From: Tetrahymena elliotti 4EA
Lineage: Eukaryota > Ciliophora > Oligohymenophorea > Hymenostomatida > Tetrahymenidae
Length of the DNA stretch: 64,000 nt
Direction: 5' to 3'
Assembly (NCBI GenBank): GCA_000231825.2
Contig: JH720306.1
Coordinates: forward strand, 1,462,199-1,526,198
Shown piece after piece: positions 1 to 13,321 of this stretch (position 1 is the stretch's first letter; each line of letters opens with the position of its first letter). The translations under genes were made by a program, and so were the position numbers. The notes under the pieces were generated by a model. That model searched no databases, was not told the origin of the DNA, and was given only the letters and a program-made list of their open reading frames with translations.

Positions 1-1845
1 GATGTCAAAAAATTTGTTGATGAATAAGTCAAATAGATTTAGATTTAGTGCTAAGCTAAATACAAATAGAAATAAAATGCAAACGATGAAGATAAAACCA
101 CAAAAAGTGCTTATTTTATAAAAGAAAATTCGTAGCCACCTTCCCATAATCAGAAAGGTGAAATTCATTCAAGGAATTATAATCCAAATAAAATTCATTC
201 TAACATGGAAATATCACTAAATTGCTCTGATCTGCTATAACTTTCCTTATCCGGTTTAGTTACACCTATTACTAACAACTACTTGAGCAATCAACAAGTT
301 GAACAAAAAGAAGCTATTTAAGTTTTTAACAACTACCAACCATCTGATAGAGATCTAAATGATTAAAAAGAAAGCCAACCAAGTAAACAAGATTAGAATA
401 ATTAAAAATAAAAAGAATAATAAGAATTTTAAAAAATTGAATTAAAATAAAACGAAAATATTCCTCAATCAAGTAGAATTAATAACTAATTACCAGCACC
501 ACCTTCTGATCCTAATACAAAAACATCATTTTATCATAAAAAGAATATTTGTAAAATTGCTGAAACTTTCACATTTAATACAAATCTCTCTTCAATTCAA
601 ACTTAAGGGAGCATAGATTATAATAATTTTTAGAATTAGGAGGTAACTAAAAAGAATAACTACATTAATAATTCAAAAATATCGAGATCTCCTATTGAAC
701 AAATCCGTATTAATTAATAGCAAATCTTAAAAGTTAATGATAATGAATCTATTTACTTAACTTAAAGTGAGGTTCAAAATAAAAGCTAAGTTTCAGAAAA
801 AATTGACCAAATATAAGATTTAGAAGTTTCTCATTAAAAGCTAATAAGCCTTCACAGTTAGTATTTATCACAAAATAACTCAAAATTGAATTAAAATAGC
901 TAAAAAGGAGAGCTAGAAAAAGGTAGTGATGAAGATAAAAATAGTGTTTAAGAAATTGTAGATGATAACTCTTAAAAAATCATTAAAAACGATTAGTATT
1001 ATTTAAATGAAATAAATAACGATTAAAATTAAAATTGCCAAGCTATTTTGAATAAATCTCAGAATTCTCCCAATAATTTTTAAAATTAATAATAAAATTT
1101 TTAACAATTACCATTAATTAAATGTAATGATGAAAGAATGATAGAACAAAAGGAGAAAATTAATCAGACATAAGAGTCGAATATTAAAATAGATGAAAGA
1201 ATTATTGAAGAATTTGCAGATGCTTTATATTGCTAGCTAAATATAGAAAGATCTCTTTTATAATTGAAGTCTGGATTGAGTAGAAAAATAACTGAACTCG
1301 ACCACATCCTTCCTTTGACTAATATTACTGGCAATGATGAAAATCAAATTGATTTCAATAGAGGAGAAAATATATCTATTTATAGAAATAGATTAAATAA
1401 AACTTTAGGTACGAACTACACAAATAAAGATTTACATACTATTTTCTCTATTACTGAAGAAGTTGAAATTGAAGAAAATTCAACTTTAATAAGAAAGGAA
1501 GATGTACTCGAGGTTCTTGTTGGAACTTAAAACTTGACATTAACCTCTAGATCTTAAGAAATATCTGAAGAAACAAAAAAAATAATTAGGAATGTTATAA
1601 AGGAGACTCTAAGAGCATAGACAAGCTTTAAAGAAATAAAATAAAAGTATAAACAGTTTGAACATTAATTATTTTTATAAATATCGAATGGAAATAAAGA
1701 AATCATAACTTATTCTGACTTTAAATCTTTTTTAGTAAAGAATGGATATTAAGTGAGAGATTAAGAAATGATGCTTCTGATTTATCGCTTCCATAAACCA
1801 AATACTATTAGATTAACAATTCAATAATTCTAATTCAAGAACTGA
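1..1845 (+). CDS. Asn/Gln-rich protein, C-terminal part (5' end outside window)
   Basis: The frame starting at base 1 is open for 614 codons when TAA/TAG are read as Gln, and it ends at TGA 1843-1845. No start is assigned because the frame is already open at the window edge. Roughly the first 380 residues are low-complexity, rich in Asn, Gln, Lys and Ser. The last 230 are more ordered: an acidic block around codons 395-405, a stretch from base 1264 free of reassigned codons, and a C-terminal segment with YSDFKSFL followed by a helix (EMMLLIYRF) that resembles a degenerate EF-hand half. The calcium-binding loop is not convincing. I do not recognise the family. The density of in-frame TAA/TAG without any TGA supports a real gene. 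Confidence 0.75.
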
Positions 1846-3621
1846 TTCATTAAATTTTAAGAAACTAGATAAACAAATATTTTTGTGTGTCATTTGTATA
1901 TAATTTTTAACACCCTGTATTGTAAAATCTCAAAAATTCACGCTTAACAAAAGTTTTTTAATCACATAATACTGTAAAATAAAAAATTGTGAGAAATCAA
2001 AATAATAGAATGGAATTACTAAATATCACAAAACAAAAACCTTCAAAATATTTATTTCCCCAATCAAAATTTTTTTGAAATTTGAATAAAAATCTTAAAA
2101 TAATACTTTTATTATTTTACTGAGAATCTATTAAATTATTATTATAAAAAAATTGAAGATTAGATTGAAGGAATCAAAAATATCTATTTTTAGATTTATT
2201 TTATTTTTAAAGTAATCTTTGAAATAGAAAACCCTTTTATTTATTTACCTGTTAAATGATTACTTTACTTTTAGAGTAATATTTTAAAAACTACCTTAAA
2301 CAAATTCAAAAAATATTCAAAAAAGTATAAAATTCTCTTTGATCTTTAAAAATATAGATTAATTTTTTATAAATAAAAGTAGTACCATTTCTCTTTGATT
2401 GAATTTAATTGTAGAAATGATTGAAATCTATTTACCATAGTATCCTTATTATCCCTTATTTTTATATTTATGGAGTATTAATTATAGTATATTTTATTCA
2501 TATGATCATTGTATGCTTAAAGTTAATGTAGAAATAAGATTTAAAGGAAGTTTTAATTTATACTATTTTTTTATGTATGTATGACACCTCTTAAGTATAC
2601 CTCTTCACTGATTTCTTTTTATCTGGATGGACAATGTAAGTAAGTATATTGCTGATATTATGCAGGGAGGTTGTTTATACATGAATACCTAGGAAAAGAA
2701 GATTAATATATGTTATGATAATAGTTTTAACTTAAATAAGATAAATAGTAAATATATAGTATAAATAGGGCAAGAAAACCCACATAATATAATATACAGA
2801 AAAACTGAATATAAACAGAAAATCTTTCATGCCTTTTATGACTGAAGGATTTAAGAAAAACCTATCAAATAGCAGTTTTTCTCGAACCTTCTCAAGCAGT
2901 AGAGGAAAATCAAAACAGTTATTTCAAAATGTTATATTTAATTAGCTTAACCAATGCTAGGCTACCTTAAGATTAAATTAGTTTATTTGTTAGTTCTGAT
3001 TTCCTTACTTACTGACCACTCAAGAAGAATTTTAAGAGTATAAATATTATTAAGATAGTTAATTTATATATTATTTATTTATATATGTATATATTAATTT
3101 ATTTATAATTAGTAAAATGAACTCAAAAAGTTCATCTTGAATTGTATATAATGCATTTTTTTTATTATGAAGTTGCATGTTGAGCGTTGTTGAGTATGAT
3201 GAAAATAAATAATAAGGGCCTTCCTTCAATCCTTGCTTCCTTATTTATTTGTGATTTGATTAGAGCTTTATGAGTTAGGAGATTAATTTAAGATTTATTT
3301 ATATATTGATAATTATAAGCAAGATTCTCTAATCTCTAAGCTCTGGTGAGAGTATTTTTTGTGTTGGATAATAAATATTATTGCTTGTTAATAACTAACT
3401 CTTAATCATTTTCAGGTCTATAAGTTATTTTACATTTTTGTGTTGATAAAACTACTACTACATCTTGCATTTCTATATTTATTCAATAGATACATACATT
3501 CTTTTACTAATTTTCATCTATTTAAGTACTCATTTTGTTTAGATAATAATTGAATTCTTACTAAACGTTTTTATTATTCTCAAATAAATTTAGGGGTTGC
3601 CACTTCCTCTTCATTTATTAT
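1846..3621. other. Intergenic, A/T-rich
   Basis: I see no gene here. It is A/T-rich DNA between two convergent genes (the + gene ending at 1845 and the minus gene ending at 3622), so it should hold both 3' untranslated regions. There are short repeats of TATTTAT type around 3060-3110 and no RNA gene I could recognise. Confidence 0.6.
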
Positions 3622-5496
3622 TCAGAGAGAGCTACTATCGACGTACTTGCCATTCTTCCATTTACCTTCGCAAATTATTTTTTTTGTGTTTGATTCGATA
3701 AGCTTACCCTTACCATGAGTCTTCCAGTTTTTGAATTCACCAACATATTAAGTGTTGTTTGGATAATATTCTATACCAAGCCCATTTTTAGCATCCTATT
3801 CAAAAGAACCGAAATAAGTGGTATTATCTGAATATTTTATGAAAAAGCCTTATCCTTGCTTGCAATCATCCACGTATTAACCTTCATAAACGTTACCATT
3901 TTCCCAAACCATTCTACAAACACCTTATGAATAGCCTCCACGATGATAGCCTACTCTATAAGCGCCATCCTTCCAAAATATGAGACAACGTCCATTCTGC
4001 TCTCCTTTTTTGTCAATTTAACAGAATTCGATTCTCTCAGGATATTCAAATTTTTTGAAGCAGACAGCTTAGTTGTTTTCGAATTCTTCACTCTAAAAGT
4101 TAAACTAAGGTAATGCAGCTAAGGCTTATTTAGCTCTAGAACTCAAGCTAGATTCAGCCTTTTAAAGATCTTATTCTATAGCTTTCAATTATTGTTAGAA
4201 AATGATATCATGCTTAGTGTTCTACTTGATATGTAAAAGTTATTTAGGATTAAGGTTGACTATTCTTGAGCCAATCTAATTGAAAAACATATCACTCTTT
4301 TCTAAAATAAAGTTGAGATGCTCCATAATAGTAGCCTATTCTGACTGGTAGTAAGCTTTCCAAATTTAAACTTTTTAATCAAGACTAGCTTTAGGGTTCA
4401 AAGCATTTTCTGCTTCTTACTGCAAACTAGCTTGAGCTTCATTAAATTATGTGTTCAAAATTTGTCTACATTACTTGAGCTTTTCTTCTAGATTATCAAA
4501 TAGCTAGTCTATTTTTTATTTCACTGAGCTCAACTTATTCATTTTAAGTTGCGATTAAATTTATTGGTTTATGGTTTTAACGCAGATGGCTTAATGATTT
4601 TCGTGACCACCTGAACTCAAGCATTTAACGCAACAATATTTGAATTCTTCAGTGCAGTTTAATTCAACACAAACAAATTAAAGAGGATACTGCTATTGTT
4701 AGGACATAGACTATTAATTGCAGCTACTACTGGCGTTAGTACTGTTTGAACTGACGTTTTTACTTCGATTTAATCCCAGTTATTTTTTTTGACATTGGTG
4801 TATATACTCTTCGCTACTACTCTCACTAGATTCAGAATCTGCGCTTGACTAACCATCACTAGAATGATCATGATCTTCAGCTTAATTCTGAGAACCACAG
4901 AGAGGAACTGATGTATTATTTTAATGAATCATCTTATTTTATTTAGTGAAATCGATATTGATATTTTATTATTGTTTTATTTAGCTATTATCTACCTTCT
5001 AAGTTTAGTGTTTCAATTTATTTCTATTCTAAACTGTATCAATTGAAGAGTCTATTTCTCCACCTACTTAAACAGCAGAGTTATTTATGATATTCATCTA
5101 GTTTGTAATAGACGAGCGATTATTCGATTTTTAGCTAAAGCTAGGTGATAATGCAATAGAGTGGCGCTTGCAGAACTAGTTTTATTGGATGAAATCAACA
5201 GCTGCCTTTAATGCAGAGCTAGCAGACTTAGAGCTATTAAATTTACTTAACTGTTACTAAATTTAGTACAATGAATCATTTGAAGGAGTGGCATTTTAGA
5301 AATCAGAAAATTAAATTTATTCTTAAATTATTTTATTTTAAGTATCCTAAGTAGATATTATATTAGATTATTTGGCAACTATCTGCTGCTCAATCAATGG
5401 AGAAGAATCTGAAGTTGATATGATTTAAAGCGGTGACCGCTATCGAGGTTTACTAGGAAGCAATTCTGAATTTTCTTAACTTTCAATTTCTATCAT
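3622..5496 (-). CDS. B-box-like zinc finger, coiled-coil and MORN-repeat protein
   Basis: A single exon of 625 codons (624 residues), start ATG at 5496-5494 and stop TGA at 3624-3622. Residues 1-270 are Gln/Ser/Asn-rich with an acidic serine tract near 205-230. Residues about 274-306 form a B-box-like zinc site with Cys 276, 281, 289 and 292 and His 299 and 301. A charged helical segment (about 310-360) probably forms a coiled coil. The C-terminal 120 residues carry MORN repeats, for example EGQYVDDCKQGQGFF and VGEFKNWKTHGKGKL. B-box plus coiled coil plus MORN is a common ciliate domain order. MORN repeats usually bind membrane lipids or protein partners at cortical or ciliary structures, but the role here is inferred only. 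One of three MORN genes in the window. Confidence 0.9.
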
Positions 5497-7916
5497 TAAA
5501 AAGGGTGATTTTATTAATTAATTTGTTTGTTTGGATTTATATTATTTATGAAGAGAAGCCAATATAAACTAATATGCAATTATATATTCGAAATTATAAA
5601 TCTTTGATTTTTTTTTGTTTTAATTGTGTTTTTATTTATTTATTATTATTTTAATATATTCATTCAAAATTACATTCATTCTTACTTTTCTTTATAAATC
5701 AATCAATCAAACAAAAAACAAGTAAAGAAACTAACAAACAAAGAAACAAAGAAACCAATACAACTCTATTATTTCCTTTCTTTCTTTTTTCACTATCAAT
5801 AATTATTACTAAGTGTGCGTGTATGAGTGAATTAATCAAAAAATCATTAATATTGATTCCCACCTAACTTGTTTATTTGTTAATTAATTTGTTTCTTGCT
5901 TCAATAAAAAAAACTCTAACTAATAAAACAAAAAATTTGTTATTTACTTCTCTTAGAAGGTAATGATGATTTTTTGACTTTTGTGATCTTCTAATAAAAA
6001 AGAATAGAAGAAAGAAAATACAAAGAAAAAAACATGCAATCTTAAATATTAATAAATAGCAGATACGTAGATAGATCTTATCATTCTAATTAATATAAAA
6101 ACTAAAATTTATCTTTATTAACAGTCTTTTTTTATATTCTTTGGTTGTTTGACTGACTATTTTCATTCAAAATAACCCTTGATAAGTTTTCATTATCTTT
6201 TTCTTTTATCTTTAAATATTTTACTCTTTTTTTTTCGTTTAAAGCATTTTCTCCCCAGATACTAATTGTGACAATTCATAAATTACGATATATAGTTTAG
6301 ATACACTCTCTCTAAAAAATAAAAGTTTTGAGCATATATGTAAATTCTTTATGTAAAATTCAACCTCGATTTCCACATAAAAATATAAATAAATTCATTA
6401 AATTATGTGAATGCTTTTGTAGATTAATAAACACTTTTTTTCCAGCTTTAAATTATAAAATTTAAAAGCTGTCGATCTTAGTAAACAATCATTTAAGCAA
6501 CCTTGGATTTGAGTGTAAGAGCTATTTATCATAGTCTTGTAATAGATTTCTAAAAAAAATTTTGATTTATGTTTGTTTTTTTTCTTTTATTTTCAAAAAT
6601 CGATAGATAGACTAAAGTATTTATAAAATTTAAAAAATATTCATATAAATATAAAAAAATTTAAATTGTTAAAATGTTGTATTATTACTGGAATCTTCTA
6701 GATAAAATTACAATAAATTGTTTTAAATATATTAGTTATTTGTCTTTTTCATTTATTTAGATTTATTTCTAAATTTTTAATCTTTATCCATAAGAGTGAG
6801 CACAATTATTTTTTTGTAATAATAATAAAATAATCCCTTTAGCTAAAACTAATTATAAAATAGTGACGAATTTGTTATTTTTTGAACTATAATTGAACAT
6901 TGAATGTGATATGTTCTACCTTAATAAAAGCAAGCTATTTCAATTTAAATTAGCAATTTATTTAAAATTTGTTGGAATTATTGATATTTTATACTGTTTT
7001 CTTTTATTTATTACATAAAGTACAACTGATTAATTGCTTTTTTGAATATCCAATACTTTATCACATACTTTTTCAATTATCAAGCAAGCTTAGTTAATGA
7101 AAAGAATTACTTTAAAAATATTGCAATTAGGTTTGCATTTAGTTATTAAAAATTAAAATTAGCTAAAAAAAATGTGCTAAAAAAATGGTTTTATGTTCAA
7201 TGAAAAGGAAATTTTTAGAAAATGTATGATATTTTTATCAAAATTCTAATAAATTTTTTTAAAAATTTTGAAAATAATACGAATTGATAAATTATGCAAT
7301 AAATTTATCAAAGCAAAAGAATAGTACGATATAAGAAGACGTGTCATGTTTGAAAATTTATTGGTTTATTTACATTATCGAAATTTTTATAATTTTTTTA
7401 GGGCGATAACCTATTATTAAACGATATGTTTTATCTTTTTAGATTTATTTCGTTAAATTTTTAGCAAATTTTTCTACAAGAATTTGAACATATAAAAAAT
7501 TATTTTTCTTTTTATTTTTAATATTTTTAAAGAGAAAATTTTTATTTGTAATTAAAAATTAGTAACTTGTTCTATTCATGTAAATACTCTGAATCATTTG
7601 CTTATACTTTTTATTTTACTCTTTCTGACAATAAATATTAGTAAAATAAATACAATGTCTTCTTCTATCAAAATGGTTTTAAAAAATAATCAAAGTATGT
7701 ATAGTAATTTACTTCTTGTTTTAAAAACCAAATGAAACAAACTATCTAAGATAATTGATTGTGAATATAATGTAAATAATTTTGAGTAGAATACAATCTA
7801 ATTTAAAATATACTTATTTACATAGGAATCTTGTATTGATCCTAATATATAACATTTTGATTTCTTTTTTGCAGTTAATTTAAATTTAATAATAAATAAT
7901 TTTTTTTTTTCAGTAA
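5497..7916. other. Intergenic, A/T-rich
   Basis: The upstream side (5497-5900) is the likely promoter and 5' untranslated region of the MORN gene. It contains imperfect ATCA, CAAA and AAAC tandem runs at about 5695-5760. The remainder is A/T-rich with frequent TGA in every frame. I see no gene. Confidence 0.55.
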
Positions 7917-9109
7917 TCAATTAGAGAGAATAATTTTGTTTGGGTTATTCATCTCATCCATTAATTGCTACATTCTGCTCTAAAGTAGACTTTAAACATT
8001 TTAAGATTATGTTTTATAATTTTTTTATAATTCTTTGCTTTCTTTTTCTTTTTCTATCTAACTTATAAAAAATTTCTCAAGTTTTTCAAACATCTTTTTA
8101 CTAACGTTTTTAAATTCAGGATTTAGTATTTTAAGTCCAACTTATTTCTACAAGAACATATTATAATGAATTTTAAATTTCCTGCTTTCTAAAACAGACT
8201 TATTAAGTAGATCTATAGGTAAATTTTCATCTTCTATTTTTTCTCTTATAGCTTTACTTTTTGTCATAACAAAATGAATGGCATGTTCCATATCTATGTT
8301 GACATATTATTTTTTTTGATTCAAATCTTGTATCTCATTTTCTTCTTGAAAAGCTCCATAACCCATATTCACATCATTTAATGTCCCTACTTTGGCCTTA
8401 GTTCTTCTGAATGATTTACGCTACTCTACTTATTACATGTTATTAGTTTTATCATTCAAAGGTAATAAAGAAGTTTAAGATTGTCCTCCACTTGTCATTT
8501 ATGATCCATATGGGAGTTATTAAGAGGTTTAACTATTATTTTTTATAAAAGAAGAAACCTGTACAACAGAAGATGCTCCATTAGATCTTTTATCCTTTTT
8601 AATTGGAATAGTATTTTCTCCGTTTATCTGATAAGGGTTATTGTTTTAATTGTTGCTACTTTTTGTATATTTTTTTAAAATATCAGTAGTGTTGTCATGT
8701 ATTGAAGTAGTAGGAGTAACTTTATTATCTTCCTAACTTTGAAATCTTTTCATTTAAATAGTTGTTGCTGATGTATGCTATTATTTTCTTTAGAAGTTTG
8801 GTTTTACTTCATTTGAAAACTGCTCCACCTTTTTTATATATTCTTCCATATTTTTTTGATTTTTAACTCCTACTCTCTACTAAATAATTTAGCTAAAACC
8901 CAACTCTTATGATTAGCTAGCCTTTTTTCATTAGAAAAGTTATTTAAAGATTCATTATAATTTAACTAGATTTTTACATCATCATAGCTATTTTCGCTTT
9001 CCCCATCACCTTTGATGCTAGTGAGAGACTATCTATTTTTTAAATTTCTAACTGTCCTTACGGGAGTACTTTCTATAAGAGCAGGATCATCAAAATTTGC
9101 TTGACTCAT
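7917..9109 (-). CDS. Unknown protein, two exons
   Basis: Exon 1 is 9109-8978 (ATG at 9109) and exon 2 is 8921-7917 (TGA at 7919-7917). The 56-base intron 8977-8922 begins GTAAAAAT, ends AAAAAAG, contains TAATG near its end and restores the frame. Without it the first frame meets TGA. The product is 378 residues. It is Ser/Asn/Gln-rich with basic patches in the N-terminal half (for example RTVRNLKNRQSLTSIK). The C-terminal third is more ordered, with a hydrophobic stretch around IDMEHAIHFVMTKSKAI and a final charged helix. No family is recognised and no membrane segment or signal peptide is seen. Confidence 0.8.
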
Positions 9110-9892
9110 TTAAAATTGATTCTAAGTAAATTACTTCTATTAACAACAAAATTTAATTTAACAAACTGTTAATATATTTACTTTGAATTTATTTCTTAAT
9201 ATTTACTGACTAACTTAAATTTAACAAATAAAGAAAGAAAGATTATCCAATAATAGATAAATTTTAACAACAATTATTTTTTGTTAAACAAATGTTTGAA
9301 TTTACTATGTTCTATTTCAAAAAATAAAATATTTGCTTTGAATAATTAACATGATAAAATAAATGGATTAAATTCGAGGAATTTGAGAATCAAATAAATT
9401 AGTATTAGATTTATTATTCTAAAAATGATAAAAGACGAAATTTAATGAATTTAATTTAGTATATTTTAATGTATCTCAGGACTGTAAAATATAATATCAA
9501 ATTCAAAAATATTTCTAATTTTATTAATAAATAATTTAGTGATTTTTGCTATTAAATTAAATATTTATTAGGAATTTTAATATGATTTTTTTTTCTTCTT
9601 GAAGATGATTTATAATTAATTTAATATCAAAAAAGATAAAGCATTTCTTATTTATTTAAACTTTTAAAAGTTTATTAAATTTGAATGGTTTTATGGTCTT
9701 GTAAGGATTAAGGAATAATTTAAAGATTTATTTGTTGAAAAAAATATTTTTGATGATTCAATTAGAAACAAATTGTAAGAGTTTGGAATAAAATACAAAT
9801 AAATATATGGAATTTAGAATAGCATTAATAATAAAATGAGAGTTAGACATAAATTTAAAATAAATAGTTAAATGTTTTGTTTTTCTTTGAAA
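9110..9892. other. Intergenic, A/T-rich
   Basis: No gene seen. This is the upstream region of the two-exon gene starting at 9109 and the downstream region of the MORN/kinase gene ending at 9893. Confidence 0.55.
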
Positions 9893-12640
9893 TCAATAAT
9901 CTTCTTATTCGTAATCGCCTTCATGTACTTTATTTCCATCTTGGTCATACTCAGTACCATTGATTTTCTTACCATTTTTGTAAGTTCCTTCAAAATGGAT
10001 ACCACCTTGTTAGTTATATTCTATTGATTTTCCATCACGCTTGTTATTTTTGAAATTACTTTCAAAGATTATTTAGCCATTTTAATGGTATTTCTTGTGA
10101 ATTCCTGTCATCTTACCATTTTAGTATACGCCCTGTGTGAAAGTTTAAGAGTTTTCTTCATATTTTGTTCCATTTCCATGACATAAACCATCAACATAAT
10201 CACCTTCATAGCATAAGCTTCCATTTTTGTAAAATGTTTTTGCAAATCCATGAAGCAATCCTTTTTGAAAGGTTCCTTAATGAAGTAAATTGCCATTTTC
10301 ATAGAACTCCATTCCATATCCATGATAAATATCATCTTAGAAAGTTCCTTCATAAATCTTATTACCGTTAGAACTATATAAAATTCCAAAGCCATTTTTC
10401 AATCCATTTTAGATTGAACCTTCATATTGGGTGTATCCATTTGGGAACTTGATAAGTTGTGTTTCTTAGGTTGTTAGTGTTAAAGGTTATTCAGTACTCA
10501 TAATGAGTGCTCTGTAGTCAAAATTTTAAATGGCAGAATTGTTTTATGAATAGTCTTATTGGAAAATTTATTGATTATTTTAATTTGAAGTTTAATTAGA
10601 TTAACTTTATTATTATTAGCTTTCTAATTACTCAATTTGCTTAAGTAAAGTTTGTTAAATTGTCATTTTTTATTTAGATGCTTGATTTGCTTATGTGTAA
10701 ATATCTTCCACTTCATTTTTTTTCTACTTCAACTAAGCTTATCTAATTTATTCTTAGTATTTACTGGGATGATAATCTGCTCCTCTTTATACATTGGTTT
10801 TATGAGATAAATCTATCACCCAAAAATCCTCATATTTTTCTTCTAAAATTTTATTCGATGAAATATTTGCTTCATCAGGTAAAGTATTTTATGCAGGTTA
10901 TTGTGATTTTTCAGGGTTTTCAATAATTTAGTTAAAATTAGATACATAGTCATAAACAGCACTAGAATATGAGCGCTAATGTTGTTAAGCATTATTATTT
11001 TGATTGGGTGTTTCATTATTATTTAAATCTTAACATGATTATATGTTTTAACTTTATTTTTATTAGTCGCCAGCAAAATTACTATTTTATGTGTCCAGTG
11101 CTAATTAATTTAATTAAAGTTGATTTGATATACTCTACTAACTAATAATCTAATCCTTTTCTTACTTATGCATAGACAAAATTTAGTCCAGTTTTTATTC
11201 TTATACGAACGGATCAATATATTATTTTTCATTTTCATCATTATCGATTTTTCTTTATTATTCTTTAATTTCTTGCATCAATTAATTTGTCTGGTTTGCT
11301 TGTAATAGAGGACTTATTGATACATTACCATTTTTTTGTGGACTTAAGATATTTGATGTGCTATTTTAAGAGCTGGAGTGATGGCATTTTTCATAATCAA
11401 GCTTTTTGTAGACATCCACTTTTTATTGTAAAGTTAAATGTTCATTCGAATAGATTTACTGTTGTATTTATTTTTAATCTTATTCTTGCAATTTCTACTA
11501 CTAATAAATCATTTCTTGTAAATAGAGCTCTTCTTGACTGTAATTAGTCTTAGAGTCGCTATGGAAATTCTAATTATGTGTAGGTTAAGCTAAGGCTCTT
11601 TCGCTTGTAATAATCATTTTTTTTTCTTTGTCAAAAGCTTATAAAGTTTCTGCAATGTGCTTAGGTGAATTTTAGAATGATTCGACATTTCTTATTTGTT
11701 GAAGTACATCAGAAACATAAGATAAAGTAATCTTTTTTCTTTATTCTTCAGTACCTAATGCTGCCTTACATACTATTTTATTTACTAACTTAACTATTCT
11801 AAACTTGTACTCATAAGCATCATCTAGATCATGATCTCTACCATCGTCATCTTCATTAAAAGTAACACCTTTTTAAAGAGATTTTATCATAGAATGAGTG
11901 TTATCGAATCCAAAAGTCATTTAATAAATTAAAATAATTAAGGCATAAATATCATTAAACCTCTTCTATTCAAATGTGTTTGCAAACTCATTATAGACCT
12001 ATGGAGTGTATACATCTTTCTGTTGATTTTAATTTGCTAAATGTTAATGAGAGGAGTAAAACCCATAGTCGATGATTCTTATTTGATTACTATTTTCATC
12101 TACAAAAATATTAGATGCCTTAATACCTCCATGATAAAGTCCTCTTTCATGTAGCAAAGAAACAGCCTCTATAATTTAATCTATCCATTTTTAAATTAAG
12201 TCAAAGCGATTCAAAACACCTAAACCTTTGAATGAAGAATTAAGCTTGTACATTTCATCTATTGTGTAGCGATAAAAGCCTCTTCTTACATAATTCATTA
12301 CTTCATCAGTTCTATTGTAGCAGAAAGAATCGTAAACTTGAATATATTCAGAAATATATTTTATGTCTACCTAATTCTCATATAATTCTACAGAATTAGA
12401 AAGTGATTTATAGCTATTTACCATAATAGCCCTCACTGTTAAAATAACTATACCATTAGGGGTCTTTTAGTTACACTTAAGCATAAAAGAGTTACTACTT
12501 GATCCTATTATTTAGTTTGTGACTATACCTTTGCTACGAAGAAAATGAATATTTGAGAGTAGAATTAGAAAACCCATTTGAGGTTTGTTTTCTAAGTTAT
12601 CGTATTGTATACGGAGTTCCTCTTAGGAAATACCTTCCAT
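9893..12640 (-). CDS. MORN-repeat protein with degenerate kinase domain (pseudokinase)
   Basis: One exon of 916 codons (915 residues), ATG 12640, TGA 9895-9893. Residues about 35-290 have the order of a protein kinase domain: a beta-3-like strand with Arg70 where the ATP-anchoring Lys is expected, a helix with a Glu-rich turn, LLHERGLYHGGIKASNIFV as the catalytic-loop equivalent, and IIDYGFYSS for the DFG region. The HRD motif is HGG (residues 170-172), so the catalytic Asp is missing; the DFG Asp is kept as DYG (191-193). This predicts a non-catalytic kinase fold. A long Gln/Asn-rich linker follows. The last 200 residues hold about eight MORN repeats, for example EGTFQDDIYHGYGMEFYENG. A scaffold or lipid-tethered regulatory role is inference. 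The kinase assignment is firm for the C-lobe and weaker for the N-lobe. Confidence 0.88.
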
Positions 12641-13321
12641 TTTTGGTAACGTTTTCTATTTATAATACACTTAATTTGATACTGTTTGTTGGTTGTAAAA
12701 TTTTTGACACTCTGATTTTAAATTTTTGATAAATTAATTAATTATTAAGTAAAGATGCAATTGATATTTTACCATTTAAAAATAAATTTTACAATAATTG
12801 AAAAAAAAATATGTAGTTTTTAATGGGATTGTAAATTTGATGAAATTAAATCTTGAGCGAAATTGTTAAGATATTTTATGAATTTATTTAATTCAAGCTT
12901 TATGTTTAGCTTATTGAATTAAACAGCTTCTTGCATTAATTCGAAATTAAATACTGAGGGAGAATTTTATTGATAAAAAAATAAAGATACATACATCATT
13001 ATTGAAAAAACGGTTGATGAATGATCAAATTAAAACTGAAAGTAATTTTAGATTTGAAGTGGTTTATTCTATTCTTGTTTTGTAAAGTTTATATTTTAAA
13101 GCCTTTGTAAATTAAAAAACAAAAAAGCGTTAGATAAATTAGACATTTTTAGTTCTCATTAATTAAACTATTACTAATAATTCAAGCTTATTAACACTGT
13201 AAATTAATTGATAATTAAACAAAATCTTTTCTTTTTACAAGATTAATTTGCTTCTTACAATTTTTAAAAATTTCCTTAATAAATATTTACTTTTATATAA
13301 TCACCTAAAGACTTAATATTT
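12641..13321. other. Intergenic, A/T-rich
   Basis: No gene seen. Lies between the start of the pseudokinase/MORN gene and the stop of the histidine kinase gene. Confidence 0.55.

Noticed and set aside
10108..10395. 95-codon Met-rich minus ORF and the + ORF 10165-10371
   Set aside because: Out-of-frame readings of the C-terminal MORN repeats of the pseudokinase gene.
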